64,000 nucleotides of DNA from Polaromonas sp. 39-63-25 (GTDB lineage Bacteria > Pseudomonadota > Gammaproteobacteria > Burkholderiales > Burkholderiaceae_C), in assembly GCF_002278925.1 (NCBI RefSeq), contig NZ_NCJH01000006.1, positions 310,001 to 374,000 on the forward strand. The letters run 5' to 3'. The notes beneath the pieces were generated by a model. That model made no database searches. It was not told the DNA's origin and saw nothing but the letters and a program-made list of their open reading frames with translations. How positions within the stretch are numbered: position 1 is the stretch's first letter; every line of letters starts with the position of its first letter. Shown here piece by piece: positions 56,166-63,238 of this stretch. The translations under genes were made by a program, and so were the position numbers.

Positions 56166-56224
56166 ACGCCCCCCGAGGGCCGCTGCGCCTGCGGGCCGGC
56201 GGAGCCGGACCCGCGGCCCCTGCT
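56166..56224 (-). repeat. GC-rich intergenic repeat family, copy E (truncated)
   Basis: GCAGGGGCCGCGGGTCCGGC and CAGGCGCAGCGGCCCTCGGG on the minus strand, lacking the GTGGGGGC tail. It is joined end to end with a short CTTCGACAGG-type repeat on each side. Confidence 0.7.
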
Positions 56225-56259
56225 TGAAAAGAGATGCCTGCGCGGTCGCTTCTTTTTAT

Positions 56260-56285
56260 CCGTTCGCCCTGAGCTTGTCGAAGGC
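56260..56285 (+). repeat. Short CTTCGACAGGCTCAG-type repeat, copy 3
   Basis: CCGTTCGCCCTGAGCTTGTC followed by GAAGG, 23 bases before the 3' end of xerC. Confidence 0.7.
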
Positions 56286-56307
56286 TGCCAGTCGTGAAGC
56301 CGCAAGC

Positions 56308-57306
56308 TCAGGGCTTGGTATTACCAGCCGTTTTGAGGCCCGCCACCGTCGCACGCGGATGCGCGGCGTCGTAAACCTTGGCCAGGTGCTGGAAGTCGAG
56401 CCGGGTGTAGACCTGCGTGGTGGTGATGTTGGCGTGGCCCAGCAGTTCCTGCACGGCACGCAGGTCGCCGCTGGACTGCAGCACATGGCTGGCAAACGAA
56501 TGCCGCAGCATGTGCGGATGCACCGGCGTGGCCAGACCGGCCTGCAGGGAGCGCTGCTTGAGCCGCACCCGGATGTGTTGGGGCGTCAGGCGGGTGCCGC
56601 GCTGGTTGATGAACAGCGCCGCGTCTTCTTTGGCCCAGGCGCTGCGCAGTACCAGCCAGTCCTGCAGCGCCTCCAGGGCCTTGCTGCCCACCGGCACGCT
56701 GCGCCGCTTGGACCCCTTGCCGAGTACATGCGCCTCGGCAGCCTGCATGTCGATCCAGCCGCGCGCCTGGCTGCTGGCCACGACATCCAGCCCGGTCAAC
56801 TCGCCGATACGCAGGCCGCAGCCGTACAGCAGTTCGGTGATGCAGCGGTCCCGGGCCTGCAGGGCCGCGTCGCCAGCGGTGCCGTCGCTGCGCCAGGCGG
56901 CCAGCTGCACCGCTTCATCAACACTCAGCGCCTTGGGCAGCGGTTTGGCGGCCTTGGGCGCGCGCAGGTCCTGCACCGGGTTGCTGCTGACCAGGCCTTC
57001 GCGGCCCAGCCAGGTGTAAAAGCCGCGCCAGCCCGAGAGGATGAGCGCAATGCCACGCCCGCTGCGCCCGCCGCTGTGCATCTGGGCCACCCAGCGCCGC
57101 ATGTGGATGTTTTGCGCCTGGGTCAGCGCCACGCCGGCCTGCCGGCAGTTGACCTGCAGTTTTTGCAGGTCCAGCGCGTACAGCTCGACGGTGCGCTGCG
57201 CCAGCCGCTTTTCAACCCGTACGTGTTCGAGGTAACGCTCGACCAGCGGGTCGTTGTCGGGAACCGGCATCGCGGTCCCGTCAACGCTGGCGTCCGGCAC
57301 GGCCAT
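56308..57306 (-). CDS. xerC: Tyrosine recombinase XerC
   Basis: Site-specific recombinase resolving chromosome dimers at dif with XerD. The 332-residue product has the SAM-like core-binding domain (residues 20-110: RYLEHVRVEKRLAQRTVELY) and a catalytic domain with Arg in YGCGLRIGELTGLD, Lys in LGKGSKRRSVPVG, HxxR in HPHMLRHSFASHVL, His in QELLGHANITTTQ and the nucleophile in VYTRLDFQHLAKVY. The first 17 residues are an extra Pro/Asp-rich tail. It follows the DUF484 gene by ten bases; dapF-DUF484-xerC is a conserved proteobacterial order and supports XerC over XerD. Confidence 0.93.
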   Translation of the reverse strand: MAVPDASVDGTAMPVPDNDPLVERYLEHVRVEKRLAQRTVELYALDLQKLQVNCRQAGVALTQAQNIHMRRWVAQMHSGGRSGRGIALILSGWRGFYTWLGREGLVSSNPVQDLRAPKAAKPLPKALSVDEAVQLAAWRSDGTAGDAALQARDRCITELLYGCGLRIGELTGLDVVASSQARGWIDMQAAEAHVLGKGSKRRSVPVGSKALEALQDWLVLRSAWAKEDAALFINQRGTRLTPQHIRVRLKQRSLQAGLATPVHPHMLRHSFASHVLQSSGDLRAVQELLGHANITTTQVYTRLDFQHLAKVYDAAHPRATVAGLKTAGNTKP

Positions 57307-57316
57307 GCCTTATGGG

Positions 57317-58015
57317 CTAGTCGGCCATGGGGCGCAGGCGCGACAGCGCCGCGCCGGCCAGTTCGCCGATGCGTTCGAGGAAGTCGGTGCCCATGCTGGC
57401 GCTGAAACGCTCGGGGTCGGGTGAAGCCAGCACCAGCATGCCGAAGGCCTGCGGCGACTTGCCGGGACGCAGCGGAATCAGCGCGACCGACAGGGCCTGC
57501 GCCGGATCGGGCAGCCAGCTGACCGCCTCGAAACCGGAATTGACACCGCAGTAAGGTGCGGTCAGCGAGGACGCAAAGGTCTGCGTGTCTTCGCTGACGC
57601 CTGTTGAAAAGTCTTCCATCGAAAAAATGCCGTTGACGTGCCAGACCTTGATGGCCGCCTGCGGCACGGCGAACTGCGTCTGGATCTCGCGCACGATGGT
57701 GTCGGGCAGGTCGCGCGCATGGGCGGTCAGCAGCAGGTTCAGCGTGCACTGCTGCAGCTTGTCGGCAATGCCCACGTTTTCCTGGCCGTGGCGGATCATG
57801 TCGACAACCCGGGACTCCAGCACCTTGATCTTGTCGCGCAACATGCCGGCCTGGCGCTCCTGCAGGCTCACCGCCCGGCTGCCGTGGCCGCTGGACAGCT
57901 GCACGGTGGCCAGCAGCTCGGCATGGCGTTCGAAAAAGTCCGGCGTGTTGGCCAGGAAGTTGGCGATGTCGTCTTCGGTGATCGGGTTCTGGATGGAGTG
58001 TTCGCTTGGATTCAT
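57317..58015 (-). CDS. DUF484 family protein
   Basis: A 232-residue protein of the DUF484 family, whose C-terminal half has a GAF-like fold. The N-terminus TEDDIANFLANTPDFFERHA is the family signature, followed by a coiled coil (AVSLQERQAGMLRDKIKVLE) and the GAF-like part ending FLERIGELAGAALSRL. Its function is unknown; the family sits between dapF and xerC in many proteobacteria, as here (35 bases after dapF, ten before xerC). Confidence 0.9.
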   Translation of the reverse strand: MNPSEHSIQNPITEDDIANFLANTPDFFERHAELLATVQLSSGHGSRAVSLQERQAGMLRDKIKVLESRVVDMIRHGQENVGIADKLQQCTLNLLLTAHARDLPDTIVREIQTQFAVPQAAIKVWHVNGIFSMEDFSTGVSEDTQTFASSLTAPYCGVNSGFEAVSWLPDPAQALSVALIPLRPGKSPQAFGMLVLASPDPERFSASMGTDFLERIGELAGAALSRLRPMAD

Positions 58016-58050
58016 GTTCTTGTGGTTTCCGTAAATCAGTATCGGTCAGT

Positions 58051-58938
58051 CTACAGGTGGTCGGGAACGTCGATGGCGGCTTCAAACACCGTGGTCGCCG
58101 GCCCGGTCATCAGCACTGGGGCGGTCGCGGCGTCCAGCCCGCCCTGCCACTCGATGGTCAGGGTGCCGCCATGGGTCAACACGTCCACGCGCGCATCCAG
58201 CAGGCCCAAGCGTATGCCAGCGACCACCGCCGCGCAAGCCCCGCTGCCACAGGCCAGGGTTTCGCCGGCGCCGCGTTCATACACACGCAGGGCGATCCGG
58301 CTGCGCGAGATGACCTGCATGAAGCCGGCGTTGACGCGGCGCGGGAAACGCACGTGGTTCTCGATCAACGGGCCGTCTTGCAGCACCGGTGCGGTCTCCA
58401 CATCGTCCACCAGCTGCACCGCATGCGGGTTGCCCATGGACAGAATTGCTACAAAAACAGGAGCTGCTAGCGCCCGCCCCTCAAGGGCCAGAGGCCATTT
58501 CTGCCATGAATGTACGGTTTCGGGCGTCAAACCGGTGGCATCAAAAGGCACCCGCGCCAGGTCGAAGATGGGCGCACCCATGTCCACCGTGACGCGGCCG
58601 TCCGGCTGCATGCGCGGCTCGATGACGCCGGCCAGGGTCCGGACCCTGACCACGTCCTTGTCGGTGAGGCCCTGCTCGCGCACAAAGCGCAAGAAGCAGC
58701 GTGCACCGTTGCCGCATTGCTCGACCTCGCCGCCGTCGGCGTTGTGGATCACGTATTCGAAATCTATACCTTCGCCCGGCGCAGGCCGCACCGACAGGAT
58801 CTGGTCGGCGCCCACGCCAAAGTGGCGGTCCGCCAGAAAGCGGTACTGGCCTGGCGTCAGGTTCAGGCGCTGCTGCGTCTCGTTGAGCATGACAAAATCG
58901 TTGCCCGCACCCTGCATTTTGGTAAATCGGATTAGCAT
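58051..58938 (-). CDS. dapF: Diaminopimelate epimerase with a repeat-derived internal segment
   Basis: Interconverts LL- and meso-diaminopimelate, supplying MurE and lysine synthesis. The 295-residue product has [16 protein letters not shown], the first catalytic Cys in [28 protein letters not shown] and the second Cys in [14 protein letters not shown]. The ATG at 58938 gives the family start [10 protein letters not shown]. Residues about 145-165 ([20 protein letters not shown]) are encoded by a copy of the dispersed 60-base repeat read from its complementary strand, just before the conserved LSMGNPH motif; the frame is intact. Confidence 0.95.
   Translation of the reverse strand: MLIRFTKMQGAGNDFVMLNETQQRLNLTPGQYRFLADRHFGVGADQILSVRPAPGEGIDFEYVIHNADGGEVEQCGNGARCFLRFVREQGLTDKDVVRVRTLAGVIEPRMQPDGRVTVDMGAPIFDLARVPFDATGLTPETVHSWQKWPLALEGRALAAPVFVAILSMGNPHAVQLVDDVETAPVLQDGPLIENHVRFPRRVNAGFMQVISRSRIALRVYERGAGETLACGSGACAAVVAGIRLGLLDARVDVLTHGGTLTIEWQGGLDAATAPVLMTGPATTVFEAAIDVPDHL
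58446..58508 (+). repeat. Dispersed ~60-base repeat, copy 11 (inside dapF)
   Basis: TTGCTACAAAAACAGGAGCT, GCTAGCGC, TCAAGGGCC, AGAGGCC and ATTTCTGCCATG in the family order, on the strand opposite to the gene. Confidence 0.8.
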
Positions 58939-59016
58939 CCGCGCATTATCCGCTGAGGCTGCGCCGCCCTCCTTCCCATCCTTCCCCCACTTGCACAACT
59001 TCCGGAAAGACCCACC

Positions 59017-59568
59017 ATGCGCATTCCCGACTGGACACCCGCCCTCAAGCCCCAACCCCAGGACCTCGTCGAGGCCATCCTGAAACGCCGCGGCGGCACC
59101 CTGATCAACCTCGACAAGGCCCTGCTCTGGAGCGAGCCGCTGGCGCGCGCCTGGAACGTCTACCTGGGCGCGGTACGCACCGGCCTGCCGACCAGCCGCA
59201 AGCTGCGCGAGCTGGGCATCTGCACGGTCGCGCTGCTGACCGGTGCCGCCTATGAATACAAACACCACGCGCCGGACTTTCTGGCCGCCGGCGGCACCCA
59301 GGCCGAACTCGACGCCCTCAATAGTCTGGTGAAAGCCGATGCCCGCGCCTCGGCAGCGCATCCGGCGCTGGGCGCGGTCGAGCAACTGGTGATTCGTTAC
59401 GCGGCGCAGATGACGCTGGACGTCAAGGTCAGCGACGACGTGTTCGAGGCCTTGCGCAAACATTTCGATACGACTGAGCTGGTTGAACTGACAAGCGCGA
59501 TCGCCACCTACAACATGGTGGCGCGCTTTCTGGTGGCGCTGGGCGTCTCGCCAGAGGAGCATGAATAG
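59017..59568 (+). CDS. Carboxymuconolactone decarboxylase-like (AhpD fold) protein
   Basis: A 183-residue all-helical protein resembling the carboxymuconolactone decarboxylase/AhpD superfamily, with [15 protein letters not shown] segment ([20 protein letters not shown]), [20 protein letters not shown] and the C-terminal [20 protein letters not shown]. The usual AhpD CxxC is absent; only one Cys (ICTVALL) lies near that place, so peroxidase reductase activity is unlikely. Substrate and pathway are unknown. It is divergent from dapF, 78 bases away. Confidence 0.8.
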   Translation: MRIPDWTPALKPQPQDLVEAILKRRGGTLINLDKALLWSEPLARAWNVYLGAVRTGLPTSRKLRELGICTVALLTGAAYEYKHHAPDFLAAGGTQAELDALNSLVKADARASAAHPALGAVEQLVIRYAAQMTLDVKVSDDVFEALRKHFDTTELVELTSAIATYNMVARFLVALGVSPEEHE

Positions 59569-59635
59569 CTGAAGGTGCAACAGGACATCCGTTTTTCATG
59601 GCGCGTCCTACACCCCCGCATCCAGAAAAGGCGAC

Positions 59636-60922
59636 ATGAAAACCCTGCGAACATCCTCCCGTTTTTTTGCTTCTTCCCGTCCCCGGTTGGCTACCCTGGT
59701 GGGAATCCTGGCGCTGGCGGCGGGTACTGCCGCGCCTTCGGCCATCGCTCAAGCCATGCCCGCAGGCGGCAGTCCGGCGCAAGCCGCGCCCGATGACGCA
59801 GAACTCAATCAGCGCTTTGCACGCTGGATCGCCGACTTCAGCACCAGCGCACGCGCAGCAGGCATCACCGAGGAGACGCTGCAGAGCGCCTTCGATGGCG
59901 TTCGCTTCATTCCGCGCGTGACCGAGCTGGACAGCGCCCAGCCCGAGTTCACCCGCGCCGTCTGGGACTACCTCGACAGCGCGGTGTCGCCGCAGCGCAT
60001 CGTGCGCGGCCAGGACAGGCTGCTGCAATCGCGACCCGCCATCGATGCCGCCGCAGCGCGCTACGGCGTTCCGGCAGAAATCCTGGTGGCGATCTGGGGC
60101 ATGGAGAGCAACTTCGGCAGCAATACCGGCGACATCCCGACCATCGACGCCCTGGCAACGCTCGGCTTCGAAGGCCGGCGCGAGGCCTGGGCGCGTACCC
60201 AGCTGCTCGCAGCACTCAAGATTCTTCAAAACCGGGACATAGACCGCGCACAGATGCTGGGTTCGTGGGCTGGCGCGATGGGCCAGACGCAGTTCCTGCC
60301 AACGAACTTTCTGGCCTATGCGGTCGATGCCGATGGCGACAGCCGGCGCGACATCTGGGGCAGCCTGCCCGATGTGATGGCCTCGACCGCCAACTTCCTG
60401 GCCCGTTCCGGCTGGCAGGCCGGCCAGCCCTGGGGCCTGGAGGTGCGCCTGCCACCGGGATTCGACCTCGCGCTCGCCGATGCCGACGTGCGCCAGCCGG
60501 CCTCGGCCTGGGCGGCCCAGGGCGTGCAGTCCATGGACGGCGCGCCGCTGCCCGACCTGGCCGACAGTGCCCTTCTTCTGCCGGCCGGCGCGCGTGGGCC
60601 GGCCTTCCTGGTCGGCCCCAACTTCCGCACCGTCCTGCGCTACAACAACTCGACCAGTTATGCGCTCGCCATCGGCCTGCTGGGGCAAGGACTGGCCGGT
60701 GGCCCCGCAGTGCAGGCCGCCTGGCCGCGTGATCTGCAACCGCTAACGCGCAGCCAGTTGCTGGCGCTGCAGACGGCGCTGAACGCGCGCGGCTTCGACA
60801 GCGGCACGCCCGACGGCACGATGGGTCCGGCCACGCGGCGCGGCATACGTCTCTACCAGCGTAGCCTTAGCCTGCCGGCGGATGGGTATCCGACTTTGGA
60901 GTTGCTGCAAGGCCTGCAGTGA
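59636..60922 (+). CDS. Lytic murein transglycosylase B-type with peptidoglycan-binding domain
   Basis: Periplasmic GH103-type lytic transglycosylase that cleaves peptidoglycan with 1,6-anhydroMurNAc formation. The 428-residue product has a long signal peptide (residues 1-40), the catalytic domain with the Glu in AIWGMESNFGSNTGDIPTID, then SWAGAMGQTQFLPTNFLAYA, and a C-terminal peptidoglycan_binding_1 domain (about 360-425: LLALQTALNARGFDSGTPDG, MGPATRRGIRLYQ). There is no lipobox, so it is probably soluble. An attC-like site lies 60 bases past the stop. Confidence 0.92.
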   Translation: MKTLRTSSRFFASSRPRLATLVGILALAAGTAAPSAIAQAMPAGGSPAQAAPDDAELNQRFARWIADFSTSARAAGITEETLQSAFDGVRFIPRVTELDSAQPEFTRAVWDYLDSAVSPQRIVRGQDRLLQSRPAIDAAAARYGVPAEILVAIWGMESNFGSNTGDIPTIDALATLGFEGRREAWARTQLLAALKILQNRDIDRAQMLGSWAGAMGQTQFLPTNFLAYAVDADGDSRRDIWGSLPDVMASTANFLARSGWQAGQPWGLEVRLPPGFDLALADADVRQPASAWAAQGVQSMDGAPLPDLADSALLLPAGARGPAFLVGPNFRTVLRYNNSTSYALAIGLLGQGLAGGPAVQAAWPRDLQPLTRSQLLALQTALNARGFDSGTPDGTMGPATRRGIRLYQRSLSLPADGYPTLELLQGLQ

Positions 60923-60982
60923 CGGCGGCAGAGCCCACGCTGAATACTGGATACACGACTGCAGGCGCTTCCCACACAGCCC

Positions 60983-61037
60983 ATCTATCGGTCAGTTTCT
61001 TGCCTTGGTGGGGGAGTCCATATACGACCTGTTAACC
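60983..61037 (-). repeat. attC-like site 4 (downstream of the HEPN gene, degenerate)
   Basis: On the minus strand GGTTAAC (6/7 to RYYYAAC) with AGGTCG next to it, then a ~35-base centre, TGACC and GATAGAT (6/7 to GTTRRRY). The HEPN stop codon lies within the first box. The pairing is poor, so this is the weakest of the four. Confidence 0.4.
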
Positions 61038-61964
61038 GTCATTCGCCACCACCTCAATGATTTGTTCGCCAGCGAGCAGCACTGCAGCTAAGAGCGACTC
61101 GACGTCTCCAGGAGTGACAACGAGCTGGGTTCCCACTGGCTGAGGGGCCCCGGTTTTGTCCAAGTACTGGCGGTCCACGATACCCCGTCGGTGCACGATG
61201 AGGTTGCGCTTTTGGAACAGTGTCCAAAGCCGCTCGTCGCCTAACGCACGCGCCATTTCCGCAGCATCAGGAAAAAGGGCTCCATAGGTCTCGCGAATAG
61301 TCTGAATGTCGTCGAGGTCAGCCCGCTGAGCAAACAGCGTGCCCATGCTAGAGGATAGGTCATATGAGTAGCTCGCAAGGGTCTGCCAATCGACCTTCTC
61401 CCCGCTGAAACGCTTCCTCGTATTGGGATGCGCGAAGAGCCTCTCACTCAGTTGCGGCTTCTCGTTCAGAAGCCGCACGAAGATATCGCGAGCCAGCACT
61501 TCGAACGCACTCCACATCAGGACAATGCCCTGCCGGGTGAGTTCGCGGGCGGTAGCAAGCGATTCCTCGCTGGACGCTAGGCGGTGCAGCCTTGCAAGTA
61601 GCTGTTCGCGAAGCACGGCGCCGTCGTCTTCGGCCAAGAACTTCTTTAGCTTGGCTTTGGCCTTTGCGAGAGCAACGTCTTCGCGTTCCGCTTCGTTCTC
61701 GTGCCCCAAGGAGCGAATCCGTTCGGCCATCAGAATTCTCTGCCAGTGCAGCCCATGCACTTCCGTGTACGCGAAGTCGAATGGCATGCTCAAGGTCCGC
61801 ATCATCCCCTTCAGGCTATCGAGGAAAGAGAGCGACGTGATCCTGTGCGGCTCAGTGATCCGGCCTGTGACCGTCAGCAATGACGCTGCAGTGTGCGAGA
61901 AATCCTCCGGCACCAGGAACACCTCGCGCACGAACTCAGCCTGATCCTTTGATATCTCGTCCAT
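61032..61964 (-). CDS. HEPN-domain protein in a cassette-like context
   Basis: A 310-residue protein. Residues about 155-300 look like a HEPN domain: a helix VLMWSAFEVLARDIFVRLLN and the ribonuclease-type Rx4H motif in KRNLIVHRRGIVDRQYL (R-N-L-I-V-H), as in RiboL-PSP/ApeA-type HEPN proteins. Residues 1-150 are an unrecognised domain with a charged helix (AKAKAKLKKFLAEDDGAVL). HEPN RNases act in toxin-antitoxin, abortive-infection and RNA-processing systems. No partner antitoxin is adjacent. Base composition is visibly less GC-rich than the flanking genes, and attC-like sites border it, suggesting it was acquired as an integron cassette. Confidence 0.65.
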   Translation of the reverse strand: MDEISKDQAEFVREVFLVPEDFSHTAASLLTVTGRITEPHRITSLSFLDSLKGMMRTLSMPFDFAYTEVHGLHWQRILMAERIRSLGHENEAEREDVALAKAKAKLKKFLAEDDGAVLREQLLARLHRLASSEESLATARELTRQGIVLMWSAFEVLARDIFVRLLNEKPQLSERLFAHPNTRKRFSGEKVDWQTLASYSYDLSSSMGTLFAQRADLDDIQTIRETYGALFPDAAEMARALGDERLWTLFQKRNLIVHRRGIVDRQYLDKTGAPQPVGTQLVVTPGDVESLLAAVLLAGEQIIEVVANDG

Positions 61965-61967
61965 GAC

Positions 61968-62027
61968 GGCTACCGTTGGAGGCCAGGCGGGGCCGTAGGC
62001 CGTCGCCTCTGGGCCGACCAGTTAAAT
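61968..62027 (-). repeat. attC-like site 3
   Basis: On the minus strand ATTTAAC (RYYYAAC), TGGTCGGCC, a GC-rich imperfect palindrome (ACGGCCTACGGCCCC), GGCCTCCAA and GGTAGCC as a degenerate right end. The HEPN ATG follows three bases later. The first 16 bases match the start of site 2 except at one place. Confidence 0.55.
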
Positions 62028-62110
62028 TGCTTGCGCGCCAACATGACTTGGAAAGACCCGCCGCCAAAATACATACGGTCGCAAATGAGGTCAATTTGAG
62101 AAACTTTCAT
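61970..62110 (-). CDS. 46-residue open frame running through an attC-like site
   Basis: Starts at an ATG overlapping the stop of the upstream gene (ATGA) and encodes a short peptide beginning MKVSQIDLICDRMYFGGG and ending SAQRRRPTAPPGLQR, the last third of which is the translated attC-like site. Reading through the attC is common for cassette open frames, but there is no similarity I recognise and no independent evidence of expression. Confidence 0.35.
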   Translation of the reverse strand: MKVSQIDLICDRMYFGGGSFQVMLARKQFNWSAQRRRPTAPPGLQR

Positions 62111-62322
62111 TTGGCTCTTTTCCGTCCGGCGATGACTGCTACCGAACCCACGACCACAAGCCAACCAGCTACCGAAAATACGATAAGTGAGAGTGGCGCG
62201 TTGTGTCCACACCAGACGCCCAGCAACTGCCAAGGCCCAGCGCAACCCACGGCCAACACGACAAACGCAAAAATGGGACCGCTAAACAGCAACCCCAATA
62301 TCCTGATGGCGCCTACAACCAT
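62107..62322 (-). CDS. Small two-helix membrane protein (cassette-borne)
   Basis: A 71-residue protein with two hydrophobic helices, about residues 4-28 (GAIRILGLLFSGPIFAFVVL) and 44-65 (LSLIVFSVAGWLVVVGSVAV), and a basic C-terminus AGRKRAK. The start at 62322 follows the GTTAAAT end of an attC-like site by seven bases, the usual spacing for integron cassette genes. No ribosome-binding site is evident. Function is unknown. Confidence 0.55.
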   Translation of the reverse strand: MVVGAIRILGLLFSGPIFAFVVLAVGCAGPWQLLGVWCGHNAPLSLIVFSVAGWLVVVGSVAVIAGRKRAK

Positions 62323-62329
62323 GATTGCA

Positions 62330-62416
62330 ATTTAACGTTGAAGGCAACCGGACCGCAACCTCTGCGGCGAAGCCGCTTCCTGCAGTTGTGGTTCCGTGTT
62401 GGCCGACCAGTTAAAC
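62330..62416 (-). repeat. attC-like site 2 (best example)
   Basis: On the minus strand GTTTAAC and, 87 bases on, GTTAAAT, matching RYYYAAC and GTTRRRY. The arms are imperfectly palindromic: TTTAAC-TGGTC-GGCCAAC against the other arm TTTAAC-GTTGA-AGGCAAC, then CGGAACCACAACT against CGGACCGCAACCT. It sits eight bases after the upstream stop and seven before the next start. Confidence 0.65.
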
Positions 62417-62423
62417 AACATGC

Positions 62424-62831
62424 TCATTGCTTCGCCTCCCCTTGGCAGAATTCCAGCAACCACAGCGCGTGGCCCCGAGCGGGCTCCACAGCTGTTGCGA
62501 TATAACTTGCAAGCGATGCCCTCACTTGGTCGGGAAATAGAGCGGGAATTTCCAACAGCGCGGCCGTAAATCCATCGTTGTCGTGACCCTCGTCGAAGCC
62601 GCGCTGATACGCTTTGAGCAGTTCAGCAAGTACAGTCGGACCGGCCAATTCGGCGAGCGGCCAAGCAGCGGCTTCGCGCGCAAAGAAATCGCCGGTCTCT
62701 AACAATGCCAGCAGCTTCGGAACGTCGTCGGCGTCAGCTTCCGCATGCAGCCTTTCAGCTGCCGCTACACACGTCTCAACGCTTTGTGCGTCTAAGGCAG
62801 ACATGATCTCGGTCCAAGCGGTGGCTTCCAT
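62424..62831 (-). CDS. HEAT-like helical-repeat protein (cassette-borne)
   Basis: A 135-residue protein starting MEATAWTEIMSALDAQS, with helix-pair patterns typical of HEAT repeats: DVPKLLALLETGDFFAREAA, AWPLAELAGPTVLAELLKAY and NDGFTAALLEIPALFPDQVR. It is probably a protein-protein interaction module in the cytoplasm. The ATG at 62831 is three bases after a GTTAAAC box (attC-like site 1); a longer frame from 62894 would run through that site and is less likely. Its stop precedes attC-like site 2 by eight bases. Confidence 0.6.
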   Translation of the reverse strand: MEATAWTEIMSALDAQSVETCVAAAERLHAEADADDVPKLLALLETGDFFAREAAAWPLAELAGPTVLAELLKAYQRGFDEGHDNDGFTAALLEIPALFPDQVRASLASYIATAVEPARGHALWLLEFCQGEAKQ

Positions 62832-62834
62832 GCT

Positions 62835-62889
62835 GTTTAACTTTGATATATCCCGCAAAACTGCGGAATAACATGGCGACCAGTCAGAT
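62835..62889 (-). repeat. attC-like site 1
   Basis: On the minus strand ATCTGAC (6/7 to RYYYAAC), TGGTCGCC (compare TGGTCGGCC in sites 2 and 3), a CCGCA/TGCGG hairpin centre and GTTAAAC (GTTRRRY). Short at 55 bases. Confidence 0.5.
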
Positions 62890-62894
62890 AACAT

Positions 62895-63195
62895 GGCACC
62901 TGCTTGTTGAAAAACACGTTTGAATTCATGAAGTTACATCAATAGCTGTATCCATGCGCAGGTATATTCAATCCGACAAAGCCGCCGACCCTGTTTGACT
63001 TGCCTCTGCTTGCCAGACCAGGTACCCGACCGAGCGCACGCCTGATTTCACTATAGCCTTCAAACCGATAAAAACCGTGTGTACCCGACGCACATCTCAT
63101 CCCCATGCATGGTCGGGGCGACACCATGCAGCCTCCACGCAACATGGGTAACTTTGGTCTTACAGTCAGGCGTGCCCTTTCATCCGGCACAGACG
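62895..63195. other. Spacer without recognisable gene
   Basis: About 300 bases between the first attC-like site and the Bug-gene terminator. No integrase gene, attI or convincing open frame is seen; an 83-codon minus-strand frame (62939-63190) has composition and content unlike a real gene. ATAGCTGTATCCATGCGCAGG at 62943 weakly recalls the 60-base repeat but is broken. Confidence 0.5.
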
Positions 63196-63196
63196 T

Positions 63197-63222
63197 AAAA
63201 AAAGGCCCGCAGGCCCTTTTCT
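63197..63222 (-). terminator. Rho-independent terminator after the Bug-family gene
   Basis: On the minus strand AAAAGGGCC-TGC-GGGCCTTTT followed by T-run, 17 bases past the stop codon at 63239. Confidence 0.85.
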
Positions 63223-63238
63223 TATTTGCACCAAGCCC

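Noticed and set aside
62939..63190. 83-codon minus-strand frame between the cassettes and the Bug gene
   Set aside because: No ribosome-binding site, no domain, and amino-acid content unlike coding sequence.
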